64,000 nt of DNA from NCBI GenBank assembly GCA_023262855.1, contig JALQYQ010000045.1, positions 53,450-117,449 of the forward strand. Reading direction: 5' to 3'. Positions 36,105-45,193 of the stretch are shown here, one piece after another. Both the position numbers and the translations under genes were made by a program. How positions within the stretch are numbered: the first letter of the stretch is position 1; every line of letters begins with the position of its first letter. The notes below the pieces were generated by a model. That model was given only the letters and a program-made list of their open reading frames with translations, had not been told where the DNA came from and did not search any database. Source of the stretch: Crocinitomicaceae bacterium (lineage in GTDB: Bacteria > Bacteroidota > Bacteroidia > Flavobacteriales_D > Crocinitomicaceae).

Positions 36105-37321
36105 TTACAGATCCAGAAATACTGAAGAAATTAATCCAACAAGGAAGTTTGCTTCCAAAAGAAGAAATGTTGGAAATTGCCCGTAAAAAAGGCAGTTTGT
36201 ATATTGGTATTCCAAAGGAAACTTCGTTTCAAGAGCGACGTGTAGCATTGGTTCCAGAAGCAGTTTCGTTGTTAGTTGCAAACGGACATCGTGTTAAGAT
36301 CGAATCAAAAAGTGGAGAAGGTTCGAATTTTAGTGATACAGAATACAGTGAAGCAGGAGCTGAAATTTGCTACGATACAAAAGAGATTTTTCAGTGTGAT
36401 ATTATTTTCAAGGTTGCTCCTCCATCTGAAGAAGAAGTTGAACTAATGCCCGGAAATCAAACCTTAATTTCGGCACTTCAATTATCTATTCAACCAAAAG
36501 TCATTTTGCAAAAATTGATGCAAAAGAAGGTAACTGCAATTGCTTGGGATTACATTCGTGATGAAGAAGGCGTTTTTCCTGTTGTTCGCACAATGGGTGA
36601 AATTGCTGGTACAACTTCAATTCTTGTCGCAGGTGAATTGCTTTCAACATTTAATGAAGGAAAAGGAATTATGCTTGGTGGAATCGCAGGTGTTACTCCT
36701 ACGGAAGTTGTTGTTATTGGCGCTGGAACAGTTGGAGAATATGCTATTCGTTCAGCAATTGGCTTAGGAGCTTCTGTAAAAGTATTTGATAGTTCTCTTT
36801 CACGATTGAGACGCTTGCAAAACAACATTGGAACACGAATCTATACCTCCGTATTAAATCCAAAAGTATTAGCAAAAGCATTAAAACGTGCAGATGTCGT
36901 GATTGGTGCAATTCGCGCTCCATTAGGAAGAACACCATGTGTTGTGACCGAAGAAATGATTGAAAGCATGAAAACTGGTTCTGTTGTTGTTGATGTGAGT
37001 ATCGACCAAGGAGGTTGTTTTGAAACTTCGAAAGTGACAAATCATATCGCTCCAACATTTGTGAAACATGGTGTCATTCATTATTGTGTACCCAACATTG
37101 CTTCACGCGTTTCAAGAACTGCTTCATTTGCGCTTTCAAATATTTTTTCGCCGATTTTATTGGATATGGGCGATCAAGGTGGATGTCGTGATTTGATCAA
37201 AAATGACCATGGATTTAGAAGTGGTGTGTACATCTACAAAGGAACCTTGACTTCAGAAGTTCTTGGTAAAGTGTTTGATTTGAAATACAAAGACATCGAA
37301 TTGCTTTTGTTAGCAATGTAA
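36101..37321 (+). CDS. ald: Alanine dehydrogenase / NAD(P) transhydrogenase-alpha-type protein
   Basis: A 406-residue member of the AlaDH/PNT family. The N-domain begins after a ~30-residue extension with IGIPKETSFQERRVALVPEAV; the Rossmann domain has VVVIGAGTVGEYAIRSAIGLGASVKVFD, and the C-terminus keeps PNIASRVSRTASFALSN. This fits alanine dehydrogenase (reversible alanine to pyruvate plus ammonia) as commonly annotated in Flavobacteria; the N-terminal extension is typical of this branch. Overlaps tsaE by four bases (ATGA). Confidence 0.88.
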   Translation: MITDPEILKKLIQQGSLLPKEEMLEIARKKGSLYIGIPKETSFQERRVALVPEAVSLLVANGHRVKIESKSGEGSNFSDTEYSEAGAEICYDTKEIFQCDIIFKVAPPSEEEVELMPGNQTLISALQLSIQPKVILQKLMQKKVTAIAWDYIRDEEGVFPVVRTMGEIAGTTSILVAGELLSTFNEGKGIMLGGIAGVTPTEVVVIGAGTVGEYAIRSAIGLGASVKVFDSSLSRLRRLQNNIGTRIYTSVLNPKVLAKALKRADVVIGAIRAPLGRTPCVVTEEMIESMKTGSVVVDVSIDQGGCFETSKVTNHIAPTFVKHGVIHYCVPNIASRVSRTASFALSNIFSPILLDMGDQGGCRDLIKNDHGFRSGVYIYKGTLTSEVLGKVFDLKYKDIELLLLAM

Positions 37322-37339
37322 TTTCACCTGTCAAAACAG

Positions 37340-37795
37340 ATGTTTCAAGCGTTAAATTTACCTCGTGCCGAGTTGAAATTGGTTCGTAAAAACGAGCAAG
37401 TATTTGTTTGGTGCATCATTCGGAAGAAACAATTGTTATTAACTCCTGAAGAATGGGTGAGACAACACATCATTCACTTTTTAATTTTTGAGAAACGAGT
37501 CCCAATCGCGTTAATTGCTGCTGAAATGGCTATTGAAGTGAATAAATTGTCGCGAAGATGTGATATTGTCGTTTTCGGTAAAGATGCAAAACCACTTTTA
37601 ATCATCGAATGTAAGGCCCCAGAAGTTGCAATTACGGAAAAAGTGTTCAATCAAATTGCCCAATACAATTTCAACCTAAATGTTGATTTATTGATGATGA
37701 CAAACGGAATTGATCACGTAATTTGTTCCATTGATCGAGAAAAACATGCGTTGAATTATTTACAGGATTTACCCGTTTGGGAAGAAGGACTTTAA
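37340..37795 (+). CDS. Small PD-(D/E)xK nuclease-like protein (HsdR N-terminal type)
   Basis: A 151-residue protein matching the type I restriction enzyme R N-terminal domain (HSDR_N_2). The nuclease motif is split as D (RRCDIVVFG) and ExK (LLIIECKAPEV), so the catalytic residues look intact. No hsdM, hsdS or helicase part is nearby, and its length equals the domain alone, so it is a solo family member found widely in Bacteroidetes and not a restriction system. Its last codons and stop fall within the first unit of the octamer repeat that follows. Confidence 0.85.
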   Translation: MFQALNLPRAELKLVRKNEQVFVWCIIRKKQLLLTPEEWVRQHIIHFLIFEKRVPIALIAAEMAIEVNKLSRRCDIVVFGKDAKPLLIIECKAPEVAITEKVFNQIAQYNFNLNVDLLMMTNGIDHVICSIDREKHALNYLQDLPVWEEGL

Positions 37796-37836
37796 GACTA
37801 CAAGACTTTAGGACATTAAGACTTCAAGACTTCAAG
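37789..37836. repeat. Six tandem octamers, consensus ACTTCAAG
   Basis: Units read ACTTTAAG, ACTACAAG, ACTTTAGG, ACATTAAG, ACTTCAAG, ACTTCAAG, followed by a partial unit. The stop codon TAA of the nuclease-like gene lies in the first unit. Confidence 0.8.
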
Positions 37837-37874
37837 ACAAAAGACTGAACTTGTAACTTTGCAACTCAATCTTT

Positions 37875-37930
37875 GCTCCATGCTCCATGTTCCAAGTTCC
37901 AAGTTCCAAGTTCCATGTTCTATGTTCTAG
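37875..37930. repeat. Eight tandem heptamers, consensus GTTCCAA/T
   Basis: Units: GCTCCAT twice, GTTCCAA three times, GTTCCAT, GTTCTAT, GTTCTAG. The array is an uninterrupted 56 bases and ends three bases before the prfC stop codon. Confidence 0.9.
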
Positions 37931-37932
37931 AT

Positions 37933-39528
37933 CTACTTCACTTCCAACTTAAACTCAGATGTCTTATGGAAAGTCAAATCTGGATAATCTTGTTCCGCCA
38001 TTGTTAATAAGAACTGCGTTTCAGCTAAGAATACCAAATTATCGTCTTTGTCTTTAGCCAAGTAATTTCCTTTTGCACGTTTGAATGATTCTAATTGTTC
38101 CTCATTTGTAGTTGTAATCCAACATGCTTTGTAGTAGTTTTTCGGAACGAAACGACAATTGGCTCCATATTCATTGATTAAACGGTGCTGAATAACCTCG
38201 AATTGAAGCATACCAACAGTTCCAACAATTTTACGATTACCTGGTTGCATAACGAACATTTGGGCAACTCCTTCGTCTGTTAATTGGTGAATTCCTTTGT
38301 CCAATTGTTTCGATTTTAATGGATCCAAGTTTTCTAATTCCATGAAAATCTCGGGAGAGAACGATGGAATTCCTTTGAACATCATTTTTTCACCTTCGGT
38401 TAAGGTATCACCAATTTTGAAGTTTCCTGTATCGTACAAACCGATAACGTCGCCTGGAAATGCTTCATCGATTACGCTTTTATCTTGTGCCATGAATGAC
38501 GTAGGATTCGGGAATTTGAAGTTTTTCGCTAAACGAACGTGTGAATAGAACTTATTACGTTCGAATTTTCCTGAGACGATGCGTAAAAAGGCAATTCTAT
38601 CGCGGTGTTTAGGGTCTAGATTCGCGTGGATTTTAAATACAAACCCAGAGAATTTGTCATCACTCGGAGATACAAAACGCAAATCTGTTTCACGTCCAAT
38701 AGGTGAAGGAGAAATTTCAATGAAGGTATCCAGCAATTCTTGTACACCAAAGTTATTGACTGCAGAACCGAAGAAAACGGGAGCAATTTCTCCAGAAAGG
38801 TATTTCTCCCGGTCAAATGTGTCATAAACACCATCAATAATATCCAATTCTTCGCGTAATTCTTCGGCAAATTTTGGTGTAACCAATTCGTCCAATTGCG
38901 GATCAGCCAAGTCTTGAATAGCAATAATTTCTTCAGCTTTTTTTGTTTTGTTCGCCTGAAAAAGGTTCAATCCTTTCTTGTAGATATTGTAAACACCTTT
39001 GAAACGATCTCCCATTCCAATTGGCCATGTTAGCGGACGAACTTTGATATCCAATTTATCTTCTAATTCATCCAATAGGGTAAATGCATCTTTTCCTTCA
39101 CGGTCCATTTTGTTAACGAAAATAATTACAGGCGTGTTACGCATGCGACATACTTCCATTAATTTTTCTGTTTGTGTTTCAACACCATTTGCACAGTCGA
39201 TCACTAGAATTACACTATCGACAGCCGTTAGTGTTCTGTATGTATCTTCAGCAAAATCTTTGTGACCCGGCGTATCAAGAATATTAACTTGTTTGCCGCC
39301 GTATTCAAATGCCATTACGGAAGTTGCAACGGAGATTCCACGTTGTTTCTCAATTTCCATAAAATCAGAAGTCGCTGTTTTTTTAATTTTATTGTTTTTA
39401 ACAGCTCCAGCAGTTTGAATGGCACCACCGAAAAGAAGTAATTTTTCCGTCAATGTTGTCTTACCAGCATCTGGATGGGCGATAATCCCAAATGTTCTTC
39501 GCTTTTCAATCGCTTCTTGATTCTTCAT
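37933..39528 (-). CDS. prfC: Peptide chain release factor 3 (RF3)
   Basis: A 531-residue translational GTPase that recycles RF1/RF2 from the ribosome. G1 is [14 protein letters not shown]3 is [17 protein letters not shown]4 is VNKMDREG. The domain II/III region and C-terminus ([14 protein letters not shown]) match RF3. The ATG at 39528 is chosen ([22 protein letters not shown]); the track's TTG adds three residues. The convergent neighbour ends at the tandem repeats just downstream; the tRNA-His terminator sits just upstream. Confidence 0.97.
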   Translation of the reverse strand: MKNQEAIEKRRTFGIIAHPDAGKTTLTEKLLLFGGAIQTAGAVKNNKIKKTATSDFMEIEKQRGISVATSVMAFEYGGKQVNILDTPGHKDFAEDTYRTLTAVDSVILVIDCANGVETQTEKLMEVCRMRNTPVIIFVNKMDREGKDAFTLLDELEDKLDIKVRPLTWPIGMGDRFKGVYNIYKKGLNLFQANKTKKAEEIIAIQDLADPQLDELVTPKFAEELREELDIIDGVYDTFDREKYLSGEIAPVFFGSAVNNFGVQELLDTFIEISPSPIGRETDLRFVSPSDDKFSGFVFKIHANLDPKHRDRIAFLRIVSGKFERNKFYSHVRLAKNFKFPNPTSFMAQDKSVIDEAFPGDVIGLYDTGNFKIGDTLTEGEKMMFKGIPSFSPEIFMELENLDPLKSKQLDKGIHQLTDEGVAQMFVMQPGNRKIVGTVGMLQFEVIQHRLINEYGANCRFVPKNYYKACWITTTNEEQLESFKRAKGNYLAKDKDDNLVFLAETQFLLTMAEQDYPDLTFHKTSEFKLEVK

Positions 39529-39550
39529 AACGTACAAATTTCACTAAATA

Positions 39551-39580
39551 AAAAAAGGAACCCAATCGGATTCCTTTTTT
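39551..39580 (-). terminator. Terminator of the tRNA-His transcript
   Basis: Perfect 10-bp stem AAAAAAGGAA / TTCCTTTTTT around a 10-base loop, six bases after the 3' end of tRNA-His on the minus strand, ending in a T run. Confidence 0.8.
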
Positions 39581-39585
39581 AAATG

Positions 39586-39660
39586 GGTGGAAGATCGGGT
39601 TCGAACCGACGACCCCTAGAACCACAATCTAGTGCTCTAACCAGCTGAGCTACAACCACC
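39586..39660 (-). tRNA. tRNA-His (anticodon GTG)
   Basis: Cloverleaf on the minus strand: extra 5' G (G-1) opposite C73, a hallmark of tRNA-His; D arm GCTC/GAGC; anticodon stem CTAGA/TCTAG with loop TTGTGGT; T arm GTCGG-TTCGAAC-CCGAT. CCA is not encoded. The acceptor stem GTGGTTG / CTTCCAC has two adjacent U-U mismatches at 5-68 and 6-67. Confidence 0.95.
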
Positions 39661-39673
39661 ATTTTGATGGGTG

Positions 39674-39681
39674 CAAATATA
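39674..39681 (-). promoter_or_regulatory. -7 promoter box of tRNA-His
   Basis: Minus-strand TATATTTG, exact TAnnTTTG; predicted TSS about 10 bases before the mature tRNA end. Confidence 0.6.
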
Positions 39682-39756
39682 GCTATTTTCTCGTTTCAAC
39701 AAAGAATAATTTAATTTTTTTCTAATTTTATAGATAAATCCCATCATACAATTAAA

Positions 39757-40269
39757 ATGGAGTTCAAGGCAATGGTAGTTAAAGAGTTTGAAACGAGAGT
39801 GTTTACAGAATCTTTTGAGCGCATTTACAAATGCCTTTCCCTTATTGAAGAAAGTGATTTATGGAAATCGCCCAATTCAACAATTCCGCCGATTGGTAAT
39901 TTAATCCTTCATTTATGTGGAAACGCGCGTCAATGGATATTATCAGGAATAGGTGAGCGACCAGATAATCGTAACCGGGATGCAGAATTTGTGGTACAAG
40001 ATAAAATCAAAAAAGCTGAATTGGTTTTTCTATTAGAAAATTTGAGGATGAATTTGCGTCAGACTTTGGAAGAAATGCCAGAAAGTAAATTAAAAGAGCA
40101 AATGGTAATTCAAGGATTCGAAGTTACTGGATTCAGTGTTTTAGTGCATGTTATTGAACATTTTTCATATCACACGGGTCAAATTACCACGTTAACAAAA
40201 TTGCTAACGAACAAGGATACTGCATATTACGGCGGAATTGATCTCAACCAACTGAATCGACTGAACTAA
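39757..40269 (+). CDS. DinB-like (DUF1572-type) protein
   Basis: A 170-residue four-helix-bundle protein of the DinB superfamily. Candidate metal-binding histidines are in LILHLCGNARQW and HVIEHFSYHTGQI, the usual three-His pattern of DinB/YfiT metalloproteins. Such proteins can be thiol-dependent (for example bacillithiol) transferases; the activity here is unknown. No signal peptide. A separate short transcript is likely; the following oxidoreductase has its own promoter. Confidence 0.87.
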   Translation: MEFKAMVVKEFETRVFTESFERIYKCLSLIEESDLWKSPNSTIPPIGNLILHLCGNARQWILSGIGERPDNRNRDAEFVVQDKIKKAELVFLLENLRMNLRQTLEEMPESKLKEQMVIQGFEVTGFSVLVHVIEHFSYHTGQITTLTKLLTNKDTAYYGGIDLNQLNRLN

Positions 40270-40338
40270 GGTTGTATAAATAAGATTGCATTGTTGATAA
40301 TTCTATGGAGTTTTTGCCTCAGAAACCTTGTGTAGAAT

Positions 40339-40346
40339 TAACTTTG
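40339..40346 (+). promoter_or_regulatory. -7 promoter box of the Gfo/Idh/MocA gene
   Basis: TAACTTTG fits TAnnTTTG; predicted leader about 13 bases to the ATG at 40363. Confidence 0.55.
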
Positions 40347-40362
40347 TGAAAAATACTGTTAC

Positions 40363-41361
40363 ATGTTAAAAATAGGAGTTTTAGGAGCAGGTCATCTCGG
40401 AAAGATTCACATTCGCTTGTTGCTTGAATTGACACAAGAATTTGAAGTTGTTGGATTTTATGATCCAAGTGATGACAACGCTGCTGATGCCATTGAAAAG
40501 TTTGGGATTCAGCGCTATGAAACCATTCAAGATTTATTGAATGTTGTGGATTGTGTTGACATTGTTACACCGACGCTGGCACATTATGATTGTGCATCCT
40601 TAGCATTGCGAAACAGTAAACACGTATTCATTGAAAAACCAGTAACACAAACCGTTGATGAAGCACGTTCTCTAATGGAATTGGCGCGCGAGGCAGATGT
40701 GAAAGTACAAGTTGGCCATGTAGAACGCTTCAATCCAGCATTTCAATCGGCGATTCCATACTTCAATAAACCAATGTTCATTGAAACACATCGTTTGGCA
40801 CAGTTCAATCCGAGAGGAACGGATGTGCCAGTTGTTTTGGATTTGATGATTCATGACTTAGACATTATTTTAAGCGTTGTAAAATCAGGAATCAAGCGTA
40901 TTTCTGCTTCTGGTGTTTCTGTGGTAAGTGATACACCTGATATTACGAATGCACGAATTGAATTTGATAATGGATGCGTTGCCAACCTTACCGCATCTCG
41001 AATTTCCATGAAAAACATGCGTAAATCACGTTTCTTCCAAAAAGATGCGTACATCAGTGTTGACTTTTTGACAAAAGAATTGGAAGTGGTTCGAATGGAA
41101 GATGTGCAAGGTGAACCAAGTCCGTTTGATATCATTTTTGAATTGGGTGAAGGGAAACCATCGAAGAAAATCTATTTTGATAAACCCGATATTGAGGAAA
41201 CGAATGCAATTAAAGAAGAATTGAGAACCTTTGCAGAATCCATCCAGAATGACACAACTCCATTGGTTTCATTAGATGATGGATACAGAGCTTTGGATGT
41301 TGCACAAAAAATTCTTGACAAATTAAATATCTCAACTGCTGTAATTTCAGACAATATTTAA
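40363..41361 (+). CDS. Gfo/Idh/MocA-family oxidoreductase
   Basis: A 332-residue NAD(P)-dependent oxidoreductase. The Rossmann N-domain starts LKIGVLGAGHLGKIHIRLL; the EKPVTQTVDEA motif carries the conserved catalytic-site Lys of this family; VGHVERFNPAF begins the C-terminal substrate domain. Substrates are usually sugars or sugar nucleotides; nearby is a polyprenyl-phosphate sugar transferase, so a role in surface polysaccharide building is plausible but not shown. The next gene starts 34 bases downstream. Confidence 0.93.
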   Translation: MLKIGVLGAGHLGKIHIRLLLELTQEFEVVGFYDPSDDNAADAIEKFGIQRYETIQDLLNVVDCVDIVTPTLAHYDCASLALRNSKHVFIEKPVTQTVDEARSLMELAREADVKVQVGHVERFNPAFQSAIPYFNKPMFIETHRLAQFNPRGTDVPVVLDLMIHDLDIILSVVKSGIKRISASGVSVVSDTPDITNARIEFDNGCVANLTASRISMKNMRKSRFFQKDAYISVDFLTKELEVVRMEDVQGEPSPFDIIFELGEGKPSKKIYFDKPDIEETNAIKEELRTFAESIQNDTTPLVSLDDGYRALDVAQKILDKLNISTAVISDNI

Positions 41362-41395
41362 TGAATGCCTGCGTTAGGTAAATAGAACTACATTT

Positions 41396-42259
41396 ATGAA
41401 ACGATTAATATTCTTTTTATCATTCTCTTTTATACTTTCTTCTTGTATAAAAAATAATCCCGATCCATTTTGGTTAGAAGTCAATGAATGGACCTTAGAA
41501 TCTAACGATAATTTAGGCTTTGATCAAGGAGAATTAACGCACAACTTTACTGAAGCGTGGGTTTATGTTGACGACAAAATAGTTGGGGTTTTCGAAGTAC
41601 CATTTAGAATTCCTCTAGTAAAAACTGGAAATGCGAACGTCAAATTATATCCAGCTGTAAAAAACAATGGAATCTCAGCAACTAAGAAAATTTATCCGTT
41701 TGTTGTTCCTTACGAAGTAAATGTCTTAATGGAAGGAAATAAGGAAATTGTTATCAATCCAGTTACACATTACAAGGATGCAACTCTTTTTAAAATTTAT
41801 GATTTTGAAAGTGCTTCAATTGGTATGACAGATGATATTAACTCACTCGCTAACTTTGTAAAAGCAAATGATCCTACTATTTTGAAATGGGGTAATTTTT
41901 ACGGCTTGATCAATTTAGATGCAGTTGATACATCGTATGTTGGCTACACAACAGATTATATGAATTTCAACATAGGTCAAGAAGTGTATTTGGAAATCGA
42001 TTATTACAATACAAATGGCTTAGTTACAGGTTTATTAGCAACAAGTTCAACTGCCGGAACAGTTAATAATGTGAATATTCAATTGAATCCTCAAGATCCA
42101 TCCACAGTGAAATGGAAGAAAATCTACATTGATTTGAAGGAGTTGATTTCAAATTCACCCTCAGGAGCGCAGTTCCGTCAATCGTTTCAAGCTGGTTTGG
42201 ATAGCGGTGATTCTGAAGGATTCATAATTATGGATAATATCAAAATTGTTCACTACTAG
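41396..42259 (+). CDS. Lipoprotein of unknown function
   Basis: A 287-residue lipoprotein (MKRLIFFLSFSFILSSC, Cys17). The mature part is beta-rich (AWVYVDDKIVGVFEVPF, FKIYDFESASIG, VYLEIDYYNTNGL) and could be a beta-sandwich. The first segment resembles carbohydrate-binding or Ig-like folds, but I cannot name a family. It ends one base before the sugar transferase gene, which suggests an operon with the oxidoreductase upstream and a link to envelope polysaccharide. Confidence 0.8.
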   Translation: MKRLIFFLSFSFILSSCIKNNPDPFWLEVNEWTLESNDNLGFDQGELTHNFTEAWVYVDDKIVGVFEVPFRIPLVKTGNANVKLYPAVKNNGISATKKIYPFVVPYEVNVLMEGNKEIVINPVTHYKDATLFKIYDFESASIGMTDDINSLANFVKANDPTILKWGNFYGLINLDAVDTSYVGYTTDYMNFNIGQEVYLEIDYYNTNGLVTGLLATSSTAGTVNNVNIQLNPQDPSTVKWKKIYIDLKELISNSPSGAQFRQSFQAGLDSGDSEGFIIMDNIKIVHY

Positions 42260-42260
42260 A

Positions 42261-43652
42261 ATGCGTTCACCAATCCTCACGTTTCTTTTATTGTTATTGG
42301 ATTACTTGGCAGCATTGCTGGGATGGTTTGCGTTTTATTATTTTCGAAAAGTCTCCATTGAAAAAGTAGATTTTGAAGTAGGTACAAACTTTTATTGGGG
42401 AATAGCGATTATCCCTGTTCTTTGGGTTTTATTTTATTATTTCCAAGGAACCTATCATGAAATTCGAAGATTGTATCGTTTTAAATTATTCAATTTAACC
42501 TTTGTCGCAACACTTTTAGGTTCGTTGACCTTGTTTTTCGCACTTCTACTGGATGATGAAGTTGACAATTATCAATTGTATTATAAATCGTTTTTACTGT
42601 TGTTTGGAATCCATTTCTTTGCAACCTTAATTCCGCGATTCATTTTTATTACAATTCTCGTTTCACGCATTCATTCTGGAAAGTCGGGTTTCAGAACTCT
42701 TTTAATTGGCGGTAGCGATAAAGCAATTGAAATCTACAATGAAATTATTGGTTTGCCAAAAAGCACGAACAATTTTATTGGATTCATCAATATCAATGGA
42801 GTTGATCGTCAGTTGGAAAGTAAATTACCGTATTTAGGACATGCGGATAACATTGAGAAAATTCTTTTAGAAAACCCAGTTGATGAGGTAATTATTGCCT
42901 TGGAAAGTGTTGAGCACGATAAATTGAAATCCATTATTTCGAGAATTCAAGGTGGGAATTTGGTGATTAAAATTCTTCCAGATATGTATGATATTTTATC
43001 TGGATCTGTAAAAATGACCAACATTTTTGGAGCACTTTTAATTGAGGTAAACGCTGAATCAATGCCGCTTTGGCAACAAGCAATGAAACGATTTATGGAC
43101 GTGTTTCTTTCAATTATTGCCATCATTTTATTGATTCCGGTTTATATCATTTTAGCAATAGGAGTGAAGCTGTCTTCCTCAGGTCCAATTTTCTTCATGC
43201 AAGAACGCATCGGTTTGAATGGAATTCCGTTCAATATCATTAAGTTTAGAACAATGTACGTGGATGCTGAGAAATTGGGGCCACAACTTTCTTCATCAAA
43301 TGATCCACGCATCACGCCAATTGGTCGTTTCATGCGTAAATTGCGTTTTGATGAATTCCCGCAGTTCTTCAACGTTTTACGGGGTGATATGTCATTGGTT
43401 GGTCCACGTCCTGAACGCCAATTTTACATTGATCAGATTGTACAAATTGAGCCGCAATATTTGCATTTGACGAAAGTTAGACCAGGAATTACTTCGTGGG
43501 GACAAGTAAAATATGGCTATGCAGAGAATGTGGAGCAAATGCTTCAACGCATGAAATTCGATTTGCTTTACATGAAAAATCGTTCGTTGGCCTTGGATAT
43601 AAAAATTATGCTCTATACGATTCTAATCGTTATTAAAGCGAAAGGAAAATGA
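42261..43652 (+). CDS. Polyprenyl-phosphate sugar-1-phosphate transferase (WcaJ-type)
   Basis: A 463-residue membrane protein that starts exopolysaccharide repeat units by moving a sugar-1-phosphate to undecaprenyl phosphate. About five hydrophobic helices, a cytosolic Rossmann-like domain (TLLIGGSDKAIEIYNEI), and a C-terminal transferase domain with KRFMDVFLSIIAIILL, MQERIGLNG, NIIKFRTMY and RKLRFDEFPQFFNVLRGDMSLVGPRPE, including the essential Asp-Glu. The ATG at 42261 is used; the track's TTG lies 15 bases upstream, inside the previous gene. It ends exactly where the convergent FAH gene ends. Confidence 0.93.
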   Translation: MRSPILTFLLLLLDYLAALLGWFAFYYFRKVSIEKVDFEVGTNFYWGIAIIPVLWVLFYYFQGTYHEIRRLYRFKLFNLTFVATLLGSLTLFFALLLDDEVDNYQLYYKSFLLLFGIHFFATLIPRFIFITILVSRIHSGKSGFRTLLIGGSDKAIEIYNEIIGLPKSTNNFIGFININGVDRQLESKLPYLGHADNIEKILLENPVDEVIIALESVEHDKLKSIISRIQGGNLVIKILPDMYDILSGSVKMTNIFGALLIEVNAESMPLWQQAMKRFMDVFLSIIAIILLIPVYIILAIGVKLSSSGPIFFMQERIGLNGIPFNIIKFRTMYVDAEKLGPQLSSSNDPRITPIGRFMRKLRFDEFPQFFNVLRGDMSLVGPRPERQFYIDQIVQIEPQYLHLTKVRPGITSWGQVKYGYAENVEQMLQRMKFDLLYMKNRSLALDIKIMLYTILIVIKAKGK

Positions 43653-44264
43653 TTATTTCACTTTGAATTCATACATTTTAGTTCCTTCTAAATATCCCTC
43701 TAATACATCTCCAATTTGAACAGGTCCAACTCCAGCAGGCGTTCCAGTGAAAATTAAATCACCTTTTTTCAAGGTCATGAATTGTGAAATATATGCAATG
43801 ATTTGATCGATTGTAAAAAGCATATCCGATGTATGTCCAATTTGCGCTGTTTCTTGATTCTTTTTTAGTTCAAAAGATAATTTCGTTAAGTCTAAATTGG
43901 CAACTGGAATAAATTGTTGTGAAATAGGGGCACTTTGTTCGAATGATTTTGCAATTTCCCACGGCAATCCTTTTTCTTTGCATTGTTGTTGTAAATCACG
44001 CGCAGTAAAATCAATTCCTAATGTCACATCTGAATAGTATTTGTGTGCAAATTTTTCAGAAATGTTTTTTCCAACCTTATCGATTCTAACAACTAGCTCA
44101 CATTCATAATGCAGATCTTTTGTAAAGTCGGGGAAATAAAAATCATATCCATCACGTAAAATAGCGGTGTCTGGTTTCATGAAAAATACTGGAGCACTAG
44201 GGACTTCAGCTTTCATTTCTTTTGCATGATCTGCATAATTTCTGCCAATACAAATGATTTTCAT
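43653..44264 (-). CDS. Fumarylacetoacetate hydrolase-family protein
   Basis: A 203-residue FAH-family enzyme. It opens MKIICIGRNYADHAKEM, with the metal-binding HYECELVV and GIDFTARD segments and the late FTGTPAGVGPVQIGD motif. Short members like this act on 2-oxo acids such as oxaloacetate or acylpyruvates; the exact substrate is unknown. It starts one base after the DnaQ-like gene stop, so the two are an operon. Confidence 0.93.
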   Translation of the reverse strand: MKIICIGRNYADHAKEMKAEVPSAPVFFMKPDTAILRDGYDFYFPDFTKDLHYECELVVRIDKVGKNISEKFAHKYYSDVTLGIDFTARDLQQQCKEKGLPWEIAKSFEQSAPISQQFIPVANLDLTKLSFELKKNQETAQIGHTSDMLFTIDQIIAYISQFMTLKKGDLIFTGTPAGVGPVQIGDVLEGYLEGTKMYEFKVK

Positions 44265-44265
44265 T

Positions 44266-45111
44266 TTATTTAAATTTATTCTTTAATGCTTCTAATTTAC
44301 TTGCAATATCCGTTTCCTTTGATTCTTTGGCTTTTTCTCTTTCCGATTTAATTTTATCCATTTCACGGCGCAAACATTGCTTTGTATATAAAGGAAAATC
44401 GGCATCAAGCATCCAACCATAATAACCAGGCTCAATTTGAGCAACTTGCTTAATTGTACGTCCTTTGTGCTTACCAAAGTTATAGATTGCTTCACCTTTG
44501 TCATCAATTGCTAAACGACCAGCGAAATCCAATAAATTGTAATTGCCTGCTTTTGAAAATTCAGATAGGTAAATCACATCATTCTTAATGTCAGGATATC
44601 GCTCAATCTGTGCTTTTAAGACGTCCCACGTTGCTTTCGCATCATACAAGGCATTATGAGCGTTTTCAATCGTTTTGTTGCAGTAGAATAGATAAGCTGC
44701 TGCCAACGTGCGTTGTTCCATTTTGTGAAAAATGTTCTGAACATCCACGAATCTTCTTTTTGATATATCGAAATCAGATCCAGCACGCATTAACTCTTCA
44801 GCAAGAACAGGAATATCGAATTTGTTAGAGTTGTAACCAGCTAAATCGGCATCGCCAATGAATGCAACAATTTCGTTTGCTAACTCTTTAAAAGTAGGAG
44901 CATCTTGAATGTCTTTGTCATAAATTCCATGTATTTCACTAACAACAGCAGGAATTGGCATTTCTGGATTAACGCGTTTGCAGTAATTTTCTTCTGTACC
45001 ATCCGGTTGAACTTTGATAATGGCAATTTCAACAATTCGATCACTTGTAATATTTGTACCGGTTGTTTCCAAGTCAAATATGGCAAGCGGTCTTTCTAGA
45101 CTTAAATTCAT
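44266..45111 (-). CDS. DEDDh 3'-5' exonuclease (DnaQ-like)
   Basis: A 281-residue exonuclease with motifs I AIFDLETTGTN, II GYNSNKFDIPVL and III HNALYDAKATWDV (DEDDh set complete). The C-terminal ~100 residues contain GRLAIDDKGEAIYNFGKHKGRTIKQV, a small extra domain seen in several Bacteroidetes homologues. The ORF track extends to 45177, but a promoter box at 45133-45126 makes the ATG at 45111 (MNLSLERPLAIFDLE) the start. It may act as Pol III proofreading subunit or RNase T-like enzyme. Confidence 0.92.
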   Translation of the reverse strand: MNLSLERPLAIFDLETTGTNITSDRIVEIAIIKVQPDGTEENYCKRVNPEMPIPAVVSEIHGIYDKDIQDAPTFKELANEIVAFIGDADLAGYNSNKFDIPVLAEELMRAGSDFDISKRRFVDVQNIFHKMEQRTLAAAYLFYCNKTIENAHNALYDAKATWDVLKAQIERYPDIKNDVIYLSEFSKAGNYNLLDFAGRLAIDDKGEAIYNFGKHKGRTIKQVAQIEPGYYGWMLDADFPLYTKQCLRREMDKIKSEREKAKESKETDIASKLEALKNKFK

Positions 45112-45125
45112 ACAGAAGTTTTTGT

Positions 45126-45133
45126 CAAAGATA
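45126..45133 (-). promoter_or_regulatory. -7 promoter box of the dnaQ-like gene
   Basis: Minus-strand TATCTTTG, exact TAnnTTTG; predicted leader about 11 bases. Confidence 0.6.
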
Positions 45134-45148
45134 ATGAAGTAAAAAACA

Positions 45149-45174
45149 AAAAGTCCGAACAATGCCGGACTTTT
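45149..45174 (-). terminator. Terminator T1 of the PorE-like array
   Basis: Nine-bp stem AAAAGTCCG / CGGACTTTT, 8-base loop; minus-strand T run follows. Shares the AAGTCCG stem with T2 and T3. Confidence 0.88.
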
Positions 45175-45193
45175 CATTTTATGTTGATAATTC

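Noticed and set aside
37340-37795. Type I restriction system
   Set aside because: Only the short HsdR N-terminal-like domain is present; no methylase, specificity or helicase parts in the window.
37789-37930. CRISPR array at the tandem repeats
   Set aside because: Repeat units are 7 and 8 bases with no spacers, and no cas genes are near.
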